This document shows, in pieces, positions 11,771 to 22,888 of a stretch of DNA of 64,000 bases. Position numbers and translations under genes: made by a program. The stretch's first letter is position 1. Every line of letters starts with the position of its first letter. Under the pieces are notes generated by a model, which was not told the origin of the DNA, did no database searches, and was given only the letters and a program-made list of their open reading frames with translations. Source of the stretch: Phialocephala subalpina (Eukaryota; Ascomycota; Leotiomycetes; Helotiales; Mollisiaceae); contig FJOG01000027.1 in assembly GCA_900073065.1 (NCBI GenBank), positions 566,766 through 630,765 on the forward strand, in the 5' to 3' direction.

Positions 11771-11963
11771 TGTTACGGCTTAGTCTCGACTCGAGACTAA
11801 CTACGTGATCACGTGCTAGCGTAGGCGGTGTGGCGCGGCAGAATAGTTAGATATTATCGAGGGCTTGCCCTCGAGCTCCCTCTTCTTCCCCTAGTTTAGT
11901 TTAGTCTTAATAGAACCAGCCTTCTAGTAACACTCTTGCGCTTAGGACTTTGGATTCGTGACA
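11771..11963 (+). repeat. 3' LTR
   Basis: Begins TGTTACGG, ends CGTGACA, same length as the 5' LTR, and is followed by the target duplication ATTAT. The TGTCAC/TGTTAC difference at its start is a C/T transition in CpA context. Confidence 0.93.
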
Positions 11964-12760
11964 ATTATACTCAAATATTCTTTCTCGATTTATACTTTAT
12001 TTTAATAGCTCGCAAAACCCATTTATAGATTTATTTTTATGTTTATTTATTTAAAGTCTAAAGAGATCGACAAAAAGTTGTGTTTATAGACTAGGTACTA
12101 CCATAGGGCCTTTTCTGAGTAGTCTCGGAAAGTATATCCTCAAATGTCATGGCCTTAACTCGACCACTCACGGCGTGTGGATTAACTTTGATTCCGGTTA
12201 CAGACACAAGTGCTCGGCTACAGCCACAGGCCTGTGGTTGTAGCCAGAACCACCTGTGGTTGTAACCAACGCCTGAGACGTGAAATAAACGCGTTGCGCC
12301 AACGCACGTGATTCTGACGGGGATCATCGAAAGGGAGAGAAACCGCATGCCTCGAGAGTCAAGCACAAGGAGAGAAGAACAAAACTATCAAGTATGTTTT
12401 ATTCCTATTATGCCCAACATGCCTTTTGTATGTCTTGCCATGCAAACAATCTCGCCACTTAATAGAGAGATGTCAATTGGAATCAACACGACTAGCTAAG
12501 AGATCCAAGTTGCACTTATCAAAATCCAAGGTCTTTGAATATGATTGAAACCAAGAATTTCATGAATTAGTAGCGATGTATGGGTATAAGTACAATCCCC
12601 ATAAAAATGTGAAGCAATCATCTGTTGAAAGCAAGTCAAGACCCTCAACGCCACCCATGCAGCTCAATACATCGAATCTCCCATAAACAACGCCACTCAT
12701 GCAATTTTGTATATACAACTCTCCTTGTTTTTCTCCCAACTAGCCAGCAACCGGAGATGT
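11964..12760. other. AT-rich margin and 3' flank of the hexose transporter
   Basis: The first 100 bp are AT-rich like the sequence left of the element. Then comes the inverted repeat at 12161-12267, then unique sequence serving as the downstream region of the transporter. No gene is supported. Confidence 0.5.
12161..12267 (-). repeat. Inverted flanking repeat, right copy
   Basis: Reverse-complement partner of 4334-4435. This copy keeps a near-perfect 30-bp palindrome around GGCCTGTGG (12218-12250 region). Similarity stops sharply at GGTTACA on the outside and GTGGTCG on the inside. Confidence 0.8.
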
Positions 12761-14601
12761 TTATGCGGTAACCTTAGCATCGCCGGAAGTAGCAACGACC
12801 CCCTTGGCAGCACCCTCCTTCGGCTCGGCTGGGTTCTCGGGGTAAGTGCGCTCATCGTGCTCCATGAGGCCTTGACTGTTGCCCTCCTGCTTCTTGATGT
12901 CGCGTCCGCCGTTCTTGAGGAACAACTTATCAGTCGCAAGGCCGTTCATGCCCTCAGGGCCGAGGTTCGCTGGGGACCACTTCGCCGATGTGATGGGGTT
13001 GACCTTCAAAATATACATGGTGTCGATCTCCTCAAGACTGCGATCCTTGCTCTCAATGACGAAGAAGAAGACGACGAAGAAGAGACCCAAGCAGGAGACA
13101 GCGAAGACGAGGCCATATAGATAGTGGATCTTGTTCGTGATGAAGGTGGTGAAGAACGAGATGAGGAAGTTGAACAGCCAATTGGATGCGGTAGCGAGAG
13201 CCATGCAGGGAGCACGGTAGCGAGCGGGGTACAATTCCGAGACGACAGCCCAGACGAGAGGTCCCCAGGTAATGGCGAAGGCGCAGATGAAGAGGCAGGT
13301 GAAGACGATGAGGACTTTGCCTGCGACAGGAGTTGACATTGGGTCGTCAAGAGACAAGAGGAAGCGTCCGACAAAAGCATAGATGAGGAGACAGCCAAAC
13401 ATCCAGAGAGCGCCAACCATGAGAGCTACGCGGCGACCGACTCTCTTGATGATGAAAAGAGCAGCGACAGTGGCACCAACGTTGACGGAGCCAAGAATGA
13501 TGGAGGTAACGTAGGAGTTCGAGATACCAGTGGACGCGAAGATGGTTGTGCCATAGTAGAAAAAGAAGTTGGCACCAGTCAGTTGCTGACCAGCTTGCAG
13601 AACCATTCCGAGAAGAGTCCTGTAAAGCATCCGGGGTCCGGTGAAAACCTCCATGATTGAGTGAACTTCGCCGGCGGCATTCTCAGCCTGGATTTTCTCT
13701 TCGATGTCGTTGATCTCTTGTTCGATGAGGGGCGAATCTGGCGCAACACCCTGGAGGCGGGCCATGGTGTTGCGTGCCTCTTCATGGCGACCGGCACGAT
13801 ATGCATATCGGGGCGACTCTGGCATGAAAGCAATGGCGCCGCCGAGGATGAGGGCCCATAGAGCAGATAGACCGTTCGGAATGCGCCATTGAGCGGAGTT
13901 GCTGTAAGCAGCTTCGGTGCCGTAGTTGACCATGTAGGCGGTCCAAATGCCCAAGGTGATCATCAACTGGTAGGAGCTGACCATGACACCTCGAATGTTC
14001 TTTGGGACTGACTCAGACTGGTACATGGGAACACTGACACTCAATGCACCGATACCGAGACCTCCAACCAGTCGTCCGATGGCAAATTGGGCCCATACGT
14101 GCTCGCTGGTGACTTCGATGATAACACCGACGATATAGAACAATGAAGAGCCGCAAATAGTCCACTTTCGTCCGAACTTATCGGAAAGGACACCGCTGAT
14201 GAGACATCCGATGAGAGTACCAATGCAAAGAAGACCGACGATGGTGCCTTGGCGAGCTGGTGAGAACTTTCCATTCTCACTGAAGCGGGCGATATAATCG
14301 GACATGGCGAGGAATCCTAGGAGGCATTAGCTGAAGCAGGAGCACACAAGAGTCTCTGATGCATACCTCCGATTTGACCAGATTCGTATCCGAAGATGAA
14401 ACCACCCATAGATGCGATGCCACCAAGGGTGCATGCGATCCAAGTGGTTGGTGCATCCTCAATACGACCATTGGCGATAGGTGCGTCCTCTGGTGCGTGA
14501 ATTGAAGCTGCAGGTGTAATTCCAGGCGTCTCCGATGGTGAGGCGCCCTGAGAATGCTTCTCAGTCACAGCCGTAGCTGGCTTTCTGTTGAATAAACCCA
14601 T
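12761..14601 (-). CDS. MFS hexose transporter
   Basis: Two exons, 14601-14367 and 14316-12761 (50-nt intron, GTATGC...CTAG), give 596 residues. It is a plasma-membrane sugar porter of the major facilitator superfamily, importing hexoses such as glucose with 12 membrane spans. Family signatures seen: GFIFGYESGQIGG in the first span (across the splice), DKFGRKW in loop 2-3, PESPRYAYRAGR after span 6, QQLTGANFFFYYG in span 7, a GRR motif in loop 8-9, and ELYPARYRAPCMALATASNW in span 10. The length matches fungal Hxt-type carriers. The N-terminus (about 70 residues) and the Glu/Lys-rich C-tail are cytosolic. The start at 14601 has a good context (AACAATGGG); 14643 is the alternative. It is the first gene beyond the transposon block and appears intact. 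Substrate specificity cannot be read from sequence alone. Confidence 0.93.
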
Positions 14602-17372
14602 TGTTAGGAACAACCCAGATGGCTGGGTATAAATGATACACAAGAGGATATAATGTAGACAAGTACTCTACACCGATGGTGGTTGTTAATTGTGATGTAG
14701 AAGAGGATAGATGCTGGGGATGTAGAATCTTTAAATGTTGTGGGAAGAAAAGAGACCAGACCATGACTAAAAGTCTCCAAAGACTGAATTAGGAAGTAGT
14801 GCCCCAAAGATGGTGCGGTCGTTCCTCCCTTCCCAGATTTTGCTGCACCCCATAGGCTGGAGCTCCATTTTCAGTGGGCCTGCACAGCTTCCCACTATTC
14901 TAGAGGGTACTGGAGGGATTTGGAGAATCCGCACTTGTCCTTGTGACAGGAAAGCAGGAGACGGTTCGCAAGTCGGCACCATTTCTGCTGATAATTCGTT
15001 TCTATCTGAAGTGGCCCAGAGTGTTGAGGTCGGTCGGTGCGGCGATAGTCGAAGTATCGGGATGAAAATTGGGCCCAAGAGAGTAACGCCCGTGGTACGA
15101 CCGACCCCTAATCCGACGATGCAGAACCTGATTTGACCATTGAGCAAAATAATCAGCTGTTACTTACGCACATTTGGCGGTATCACTCGATGCAGGAATC
15201 CGCAGATACAATTAGATCTCGACATGAGGTGATGCTGTTGTGAATCCCATCTTTGCAGATATAGGAATCTTGACGTAGAATACCCAGATCTTCTCTCTGC
15301 GTCGCATCTTCTTTTCAGCCGCCTTGCTGTCTCGGGTTAGCACTGGGACTTGAGCCTCATTCTACTTGGTGACCAAGGACCGCCTAGAGGTCAGATCAAT
15401 ATCGGCGATGCGAGCGTAGAACCGTGCTCTGGTCGACAGCGTTGATAATGGAGCAGAATGGGTACAAAAAATGGGTTCGTCGTTGAACTCAAGATGCCGG
15501 CATTCCACGGAATGTGGCTCCGTTTCAGACCAACGACGCCTCCCGAAGCCCTACCGAGCACACGCTTGACTCCATTCAGAGAATCAAGCGATTTTCATGA
15601 CGACGGTGCTGAAGCAAGGACTTGTTTGGATGCAGATGGCATCTTGGTACATCTTCGGCTCGGTCTTATTTCGACTTCACTCGATGGGTCCAGTATCAAG
15701 GGTTCACCTCGAAATAGGGTCAGAAACGAAGAAATTCTGCACAAGTCGAGAGACCTGTGGAGTCTGAGAATTCTTCACTGGATTTTTCTCTCCTCTGGAG
15801 TTCTCCAAGAACCCCGAGGGCGAGAAGAGAGGAGGTTGTGGGCAGATTTGAGGTTTTTGGGCCCCGGTTTCGTGCTAAGGATGACAGCGAAAACACCAAG
15901 AACCTTTTCGAAGACTCGGCTTTGCCCGCTGGCAGATCGTCCGGCACCGGTTCCAGGAAAACATCTTATCATGATGCTCGATTCATCATCAACGTCTCAG
16001 ATGATCAGTTGAAAGCATCACGAAGGTTCACTTGGTCATCATTGTTCTCACATGACGATGATATTCGTCGATGGGGTTATTCATTCTTGGAGTTCGAGTC
16101 CTCATCACAATCTTCAGATTGACGACGCTATCACAACTCAACAACGACGGATTACGAATTTTAAGAACTTCAAAGCTGTCCATCGACTTGGCAGTATACA
16201 TCTTTCTCGACATCACTTGACTCAGCAATCTTTCCCTGTTTCGGCGTCTTGGAGGGGTCCGCTGAAAATCAGGTAAAAAGTCCTTCTGAGAACTTAATAT
16301 TTTTGAATGCGTCATTCTGTTGTCATTCTGTTCAAACTGCGTATTCGCCTTCACAAATATCTGAGCTTGAGCAGTCTATCTATTTTGCCATCACGAAAGC
16401 GAAAATGTTCATTTTCTGCTGCATATCTTCTCTTGTTGCATATCGCATTTGCCGCTGCCTCAGGCTTGGATGGAAGCATCATGAACTTGTCAAAGCGCAA
16501 ATTTATCGACGACGAGAAGAAAACGTGGACTCGCCATATCAGAGAGACCCTTTCAAACTTCGTGAGACATTTGCTCTCTACAAAGTCCAGAATCTGAGCT
16601 CATCTGATGTCAGCTACCACCAAGATTTCAAAGTCTCCTTCTCTTGGCCAGCGTCGCTTGGAATCAACTTCGAATCTCAAAACTGTTGCAACCTCAATCT
16701 CATTCATCTCCTTGCTTCAAAACCTTGCTGCATTTCAAATGTGCACCGTGTTTCTTAGCCATGTTTCTTTGATTTCCAAAGTTGAAAATGCATAACTCAC
16801 GTGCGTTTTTCACATGACCTGTCCTCAAGTCAACTCAATTTTTTCTCAAGCCCGAAGTTGACGAATTCTGGTCCTGCAATTATGATGGAATACATCTTTA
16901 AGATAATTACAAAATTCAGCACCCCAACTAACAACCTGTCCAAAGACGTATTTCCACGTGATCTCACTCATCAAGACGGGACACCAAGGCATCTCTTGCC
17001 ATCCTCTCATTCCTCTCTACTTGAAACCATTTTAAGAGACCAAGGAAATATTGGGCGGATGCCCAGTATAAAATAATTCTCAATTTGCCAGCCTGGACAA
17101 AGTCTCAGAGAACCATCACGCCAAAACTCCAGACTCCAATCAATATTCCTTCCAGAGAGTTCATGGGCATCACATCTCTGCCGGCAGAGACCTTCATTTA
17201 TTATCGCTTCCATCTCTCTTCAACCTACAACAGCCTTCTTTCCCAGAATTCCTTCGCGATCGCACTCCAAGCTGACGTGTTCGGGTATCTTCGATTTCAG
17301 CCTTTCTTCTCACCTCAGCTTCTCCCTAATGGCTTGTCAGCCTCGACCTCCTCAGGGTTGGACTTGTCATCA
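14602..17372. other. Long intergenic stretch, no supported gene
   Basis: About 2.8 kb in which several moderate open frames exist on both strands (for example 15458-16012 and 16249-16758, plus). None shows a domain, signal peptide, or splice-linked continuation that I can defend. It is probably promoter and 3' sequence plus non-coding DNA; an untranslated or lineage-specific gene cannot be excluded. Confidence 0.4.
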
Positions 17373-18218
17373 TCAAAGCATACCCAAAAATTTCATCACA
17401 CCCCCAAAACTCCTATCACAGAAACCCCGCACAGCACCATCCCTCTTAGGCGGCGGGATCACCACCCTCCTCTCTCCATCTTTATCAAAATACTGGGTTT
17501 GAATCTGCGGAGCTTGGTACTCAGGCAGCCCTCTCGCCTCCCACGTCTGCTGCCGAGCTTGCATCGGAGGCTGGCTCAAAGGATGAGCACTCGTAGGATG
17601 ACTCCCCAACGCCTCTCTTGGCTGCGGGCTCGATTTTTGTTCCTGCTGCGACATCTTCAACCTCTGCAATTCCTGCCTCAATCTCTCGTTCTCAGAAATC
17701 AAATCCTCAACCAACTTCTTGCTATTCTCCGGCTCTTCCTTCTGAACCCGAATACTAATCGTCGTATTCGTCGCCAACGGCTTTCTCGCAACAAACTCCC
17801 TTTCTCGTCCACCTAACCCTCTCGTCTCTATCGCCTGTAATCCCTTTACTGTCCTGCTCCTACTCCTTCTAACTTCCTCTTCTTCTGTCCCAACCTCGAA
17901 CCTCACGTCTCTTCGCACAGAAAATTGTTCTTCCCCTTTCGGAACTTGGTATTTATTCTCGAGTTTTTCAAGCGTGATGGCGAGAGGTGAAGACACCTCT
18001 CCCATCTGCGTAGGAGACAAAGGATGGCTGGCTTGGTTTGGAAAGCTGTTATAGCTACACGGAGGCTTATTGTGGTTGGAGTATGATCGGAGGTTTTGAT
18101 GAGATTGCGATTTCTGCAATCGTTCGTATTCCCGTTGCTCGCGGGATTTTTTGAGGGAGCTGCGGGAGCGGGAGATGGCGCGGCGGGGGAGGGTGTTGAA
18201 CATTTTGGCGATGGTCAC
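17373..18218 (-). CDS. Hypothetical basic/coiled-coil protein
   Basis: A single-exon frame of 281 codons, or 276 from the Met at 18203 (MFNTLPRR). No known domain. The N-terminus is Arg/Ser-rich (SRSRSSLKKSREQREYERL), the middle has Arg/Glu-rich charged runs, and a Leu-heptad segment (KKLVEDLISENERLRQEL) around residues 185-210 predicts a short coiled coil. The C-terminus is Gln/Pro-rich and ends in MKFLGML. No signal peptide or membrane span, so probably nuclear or cytosolic. The composition is coherent over the whole length, which argues against a chance frame. It lies downstream of the dehydrogenase on the same strand. Confidence 0.65.
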   Translation of the reverse strand: MTIAKMFNTLPRRAISRSRSSLKKSREQREYERLQKSQSHQNLRSYSNHNKPPCSYNSFPNQASHPLSPTQMGEVSSPLAITLEKLENKYQVPKGEEQFSVRRDVRFEVGTEEEEVRRSRSRTVKGLQAIETRGLGGREREFVARKPLATNTTISIRVQKEEPENSKKLVEDLISENERLRQELQRLKMSQQEQKSSPQPREALGSHPTSAHPLSQPPMQARQQTWEARGLPEYQAPQIQTQYFDKDGERRVVIPPPKRDGAVRGFCDRSFGGVMKFLGML

Positions 18219-18793
18219 TTCTTATATGAAAGGGTCAGAAGGGGAGAGGGAGACAGAGATAGAGAAGTGGGGTCAAATTACAAATGCGGAAGCAAAACCG
18301 TGGGAGGGCGGGAGAGAAGTTCTTGTATCGATTTTGGTAGGATTCAGTATCCGGTAAGCTCTCGCTGATTGGCTTCGCATAAGCTGAGATGAAAGGTTAA
18401 AATTGGCAGCATCAACTCAGCCCTAAAGGATTAGGGTAAGCACTTCGCCCATCCTCTTTATCATTTGTTCAACGATACGCGATTGATCGGATTATGTATC
18501 TTTCATGCGACGTTGCGGGAGGATTGTGGTCGGAGTTGGGGTGGCTGATCTGCTTATGCGAGACGCTTGGCGGGAGGGTATTGGTTGCGGACGGCTACTC
18601 GATGCGGAAGGGAGCTGGTCGATTACCCCGGACCCGAAAGCAATGCTCGGAGTTCCGTGCTACCATCAACATGCACGACGGACCCCACCCCAAGTTCGAG
18701 AGGCTGAAAGGTCAGTGAAGCAGATTTATTGGATTGATTGTTATGCAACTCCCGATCGGACTTTCTTTATTACTTCGGAATTTCCTTCTCAGC
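18219..18793. other. Intergenic
   Basis: Upstream region of the coiled-coil gene and 3' end of the dehydrogenase. No gene supported. Confidence 0.4.
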
Positions 18794-20014
18794 TCAAGTG
18801 AAGAGTCCATCCCTCTTTAGTGTTTCCTCACTCCACTCCCAAAGTCTCTCTGCCATCTCGTCGTCCTTTCCAGCATCACTTACTCCCTTCAGCTTCCCAA
18901 CCGGCTCAAAATAACACCCATTAACCCCCTCATCTCCCTTCACCAACTCGCCAAGTCCAGTGCTCACAGCACACCAGATAATGTTGGCGCATCCCTCTTC
19001 TGGACCAGGAGCACCCCACTCGACGAGCGGTTGGATGAGTTTGTAGATCGGTGTCGATTTTCTCGGTCCTGCACTAAGGTTCGTCTTCACAGTCCCAGGA
19101 TGTAAAGACACAGAAACCAATCCCTCACCTCCGTACCTCTTCGCAAGCGCCCTAGCATGCAAAACATTACAAAGTTTCGAATGTCCATACCTCGTCCAAG
19201 TACCTTTGTTCTCGAGATTCATATCCTCGAACATCACTCCTTGCTTAGGAGCGAGTTTCTTGTGGCCGTCGGATGCTACGTTGACCACTCTGGGTGCAGA
19301 AGTGGATAGGAGGGTAGGTAAGAGGAGAGAGGAGAGTAGGAAGTGCGAGAGGTAGTTTGTTGCAAGTTGGATTTCGCGGTTTTGGGGTGTGAGGGAGAAG
19401 GGGGTGCACATTATACCGGCGTTGTTGATTAGGATGTGGAGTTTGGATTCTCTCCTACGAGCACATGAGTTTCTGCTTCTGTTCCAAGCGTATGAAGAGG
19501 ACGTACCGAAGGAAGTCCTCCGCGCCCTTCTTAACACTCCTCAGGTCACCTAGATCCATTTCGATGACTTCGATTTGCGCGTTGGGAAGCCTCCGCCTGA
19601 TTCCTCGGATAGCTTCTTCTGCTTTGGCCACTGAGCGAGACGCGATGTAAACTTTTGCATTTTTCGCTGCAAGAGCTGTGGTGGTTGCGAGTCCTCTGTG
19701 GTGTGTATCAGTTGAGGGAAAGGGGAAAGGGGAGCGTGGAATAATGGAAAGGTTGAAGGGGGGCTTTGAAAGTCCCAGCCTTGCTTGGACTTTCTGGGCG
19801 ACTCTTCTGTTCTGAGAAGACTCTCAATGGCCGGAGTTGCCCATCCCGTCCAACCCAAACTAGAAAGGTCCAGGCAAGGCAGGGACGTTGAACACGCTGA
19901 TCAGAGGAAAAGGTGGGTGTCATCTTACAAACCTGAATGTCCACCTGTGATGAGTGCAACTCTGCAGTTGAGGTCAGGGATGTCGGACGTGTTGAAGGGC
20001 ATTGATTTCGTCAT
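18794..20014 (-). CDS. Short-chain dehydrogenase/reductase
   Basis: Three exons, 20014-19929, 19695-19507 and 19454-18794, give 311 residues. The first junction (TTT|GTAAG...CACAG|A) rebuilds the nucleotide-binding motif ITGGHSGLGLATT. The second (CG|GTACGT...GTAG|G) rejoins FLR-RESKLHILINNAGI. Further SDR hallmarks are NVASDGHK (catalytic Ser), YGHSK (catalytic Tyr and Lys) and HPGTVKTNL after the active site. It is an NAD(P)(H)-dependent oxidoreductase of the retinol-dehydrogenase/WWOX-like classical SDR group; the substrate is unknown. It is soluble and cytosolic as far as the sequence shows. The 233-nt first intron is longer than its neighbours' introns. The alternative donor GTTTGT would lose the LG of the motif, so it was rejected. 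Confidence 0.88.
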
Positions 20015-20471
20015 GTTATAGATGTGTAGAAGATGCAAGGTCGAAGAACAAGCAGGATCAGAAACAGTAGGGGTACATGCGACGATGAATTGAAGGGCAG
20101 ATATCTAAAAGGGGAGGAACTGCAGATATACCTTCCCTTTCCTCCAAACTCGCTTCGGATCCAAGTCTCGACTTCCGCCGGATCCGAAATATAAGTCTTC
20201 CCTAGAATATACGACAGGAATCTAAGCTTAACATCAGCCATCTAATTATACGCAAGCAAACGGTAGTAGCGGCGGCCGACAAAGCAGGTACGAAGTAAGA
20301 TTACTAGAATGGAACGAAAGATGCACTACTTTGGGAATAGCAGCTCGCTATAAACATTTGAGAGGTAGGTATGTGCATTGCATTTTCAGAAAGAAGTATA
20401 TACATGAAGAACGTGGTTTTGGTTGCTCCACCCTTATCAAAGATCTAGGGCATAATTTTGCTGGCGTGTGA
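20015..20471. other. Intergenic between dehydrogenase and xylanase
   Basis: Holds the presumed dehydrogenase promoter and xylanase 3' region. Nothing else supported. Confidence 0.4.
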
Positions 20472-22104
20472 TTACTCGCAAGTGTCATCATCTTCGTCGT
20501 CACCTGCGTCTGGGGCCGCTGAAGCAGTTGGTGCTTGCGCAGATGTCTCGACGGAGGCGCTGGATGATGAAGCGACAGCGACTGGAGACGAGACAGCAAA
20601 TGATGTAGCAGAGCTCGCACTGGAGGAGGATGCCGCGATGTATGAAGTCGAGAAGCCGGTAGGAGCAGAGGTCGTCAAAGATGTTGCAATACCAGCAGCT
20701 GATGATGTGGCAACGGCTTGAGCAGTCGAACTGACGAGGGTTGCAGAAACGGTAGCGACGGAGGCAGCTGCTGAAGTCGAGACGGTTCTGTTGCTGCTTT
20801 TGAGGGCGGAGACGACACCGTAGTATGCTGGCTTTCTGTTGAGGTTTTCGTCGAAAAGGCAAGCTGCTCCTTGACCGGAGAAAGTGTCAGGAATCCATGA
20901 GTACTGCAATTAATTAGCAATGTCCGGAAAGTATTTTGCGACTTCGAGGGAAAGGCCCAATGTCCGGTATCAAGTCCCACATTCTCAGAACGGGAGTGTC
21001 TGTTCTCGAGACCAGATCTGCAATCTTTTTGAGAACAAAAACGTATCACATACCTTATCATCAAAGTCCCAGACAGTGATACCGATACAGTCCGCCACAT
21101 TCAAGCACGCGGACACCGCGGTCTGATAATCAATGCTTTGTTGAGCGAGCAGTGCATCGGTACTGGGAAGGGTCATTCGGATATCCAGCTCCGTGATCGC
21201 CACTTCCAGTCCAAGAGCCGTATACGTCTCCAGCGTCTTCACCAAATCCGATTGCGAAGGCATAGAACCAACAATGTAATGTCCCTGAACGCCCACTCCA
21301 CCGATCTTAACACCTGCATTAACCAATTTGGTGACAATGCCCAATGCAGCAGTAGCTTTCGCTCCGGAGTATTCGATGTTGTAATCGTTGTAGTAGAGCT
21401 TGACATCAGGATCGGCAAGGGCGGCGGTCTCGAAAGCAATTCGTATGTAGTCCTCGCCCATAGCATTGTAGAAAACGTCGGTTCGGAAGGCAGCAGAGTC
21501 ATCGAGAGCTTCGTTCACAACATCCCATGCGTAGCATTGCCCCTTGTAGTGTGTCATTTCGGTCGTGATGTGCGTCTTCATGACGGCTTGAAGGGTTTCG
21601 TTCGTCCATGTTCCGCCGGACACTGATTGGGTCAGTAGTTATTCGCAGGACGGACATGGGAAGGCGTACCCCATGATGGAAGCTGGCTGTACCAGACAAG
21701 GTTGTGGCAGCGCACCAATTGCGAGTTGTTCGCGGCGAGAGAAGTGATCACATCGCCTTTCGTGAAGGAGAATGTCCCATTGCTGGGTTCAGTTGTATCC
21801 CACTTTCAGATGTCAGTCCTGGCTCAGTACTTTCTTCCCAGCATCTGCGAACCTTCTGCGAGTTCCCTGGTGTGATTTGTCCCCATTCAGTCTTGTTCGA
21901 GAGGACTTCGACGTAGGCTGTATCGGTCAATTCGGGGTTATCGGTAGCTGTTCCGAAGTATTTCAAGCCCTGGAGAATGGTCAGCGCAGGTTTCGGGTCC
22001 GCAGATCGTGAGTTAGTTACTGCTGCAACTGCAAGGTCATTCAGTTGGGCAAGTGCCGAAGGTAGAAGAAAGGGAAGAACGAGAGTAAAGTACGAGGGAA
22101 TCAT
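20472..22104 (-). CDS. GH10 endo-1,4-beta-xylanase, secreted
   Basis: Four exons, 22104-21853, 21802-21670, 21622-21054 and 20903-20472, give 461 residues. It is an endoxylanase cleaving beta-1,4-xylan outside the cell. The signal peptide is [19 protein letters not shown]. The catalytic module runs to about residue 360. [13 protein letters not shown] is rebuilt across intron 1, [12 protein letters not shown] lies before intron 2, the acid/base Glu is in WDVVNEAL (about residue 166), and the nucleophile Glu is in AITELDIR (about 273). [10 protein letters not shown] and the AYYGV repeat-8 motif follow. The last 100 residues form a Ser/Thr/Ala-rich stretch ending in an acidic tail with no carbohydrate-binding module, suggesting an O-glycosylated tether. 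Intron 1 has a non-consensus donor (GTTCGC) but is required to keep the frame. Confidence 0.93.
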
Positions 22105-22888
22105 GGTTGCTTTTCAAAAGGTGGATAAAGAAATACAGAATACAACGACCAGCGAAGCAAAAGAATGAGAAGCTGTAGGGAGCAAGTTCTTGTCACAGCA
22201 GATAGAGATATATACTTCCCTTTTCCCCTCCGCCACAAAGCAAAGACCTACCTTCATCCCGAATAGAGTGTCGTCCGAAGTCTCCTCGACCGCATTGTCC
22301 AGAATCTCGACCCGACATTGGCTCCACTAGTACAAATTCGACAACATTGACTCCACCGGCCGATCCTGCGTGGAGTGCAGAAATGATGCTGGCCTCGAAT
22401 ATGGGGAGATGTTTCAACTTTGTATGTTTCTCTGAAGAAAAGATGTTCCGGCGTTGTTTATCTGTGACGCGCTGTGGATTTAGCGAGCCTCCGCCATGTT
22501 TTGGATCTGCGCGGCCTCCTCCGGGATTGATGAGCCCATAAACTTATATACAACTTTATACTTGGCCATGTCCATATTGAACCTTGAGGTCGATATGCGA
22601 TACACGTGGAGGACTTCAGATGGTGTTGGAGAGCCTCAATGCCCTCAACTTCGGACGAAATTTCTACGTCAATCCAGAGATCCAGCGCGTTGACCGCGGC
22701 CCGCCGCCGACGGCCAGATTATCCAGATAAGATGGAGAAGTCGAGAACATCTTCTGGAGTATCTCGCATCAAGTGATCACTTTCCTGTTTCCTTTCTTCT
22801 GCATGCAGCTGTTCTCTTTTCATTCCTTGCTCTGAACGCTCTCCTGCAAGTCAACCAACATCAGCCTCAAAGACATCTCCGGTTGACT
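22105..22888. other. Divergent intergenic region, xylanase / amidohydrolase
   Basis: Shared upstream DNA of two divergent genes. No coding sequence supported. Confidence 0.45.

Larger units (their letters stand above)
5517..11963 (+). mobile_element. Ty3-type chromodomain LTR retrotransposon, mutated
   Basis: A 6447-bp element with 193-bp LTRs at 5517-5709 and 11771-11963, flanked by the perfect 5-bp target duplication ATTAT (5512-5516 and 11964-11968). A polypurine run (11754-11770) precedes the 3' LTR. Conceptual reading on the plus strand gives the order gag with a zinc-knuckle remnant (about 7397-7443), protease-like (about 7630-7860), reverse transcriptase (about 8450-9350), RNase H (about 9500-9950), integrase (about 10200-11000) and a chromodomain-like segment (about 11385-11580). 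Many Gln codons are TAA/TAG. The RT catalytic Asp pair reads Asn-Asn (TTTAATAAT near 9136), knuckle Cys and His codons are Tyr, and integrase zinc ligands are also Tyr. All of these fit CpA-to-TpA change on one or other strand. The element is dead. Confidence 0.92.

Noticed and set aside
16075..16110. GTTCGAGTCC as a tRNA T-loop
   Set aside because: The surrounding bases do not fold into acceptor, D and anticodon arms. No tRNA found in the window.
14810..16758. Several open frames of 90-185 codons on both strands
   Set aside because: Overlapping frames in opposite directions, no domain, no signal peptide and no consistent exon chain.
19929..19932. Donor GTTTGT for dehydrogenase intron 1
   Set aside because: It would remove Leu-Gly from the TGGHSGLG nucleotide-binding motif; GTAAG four bases on restores it.
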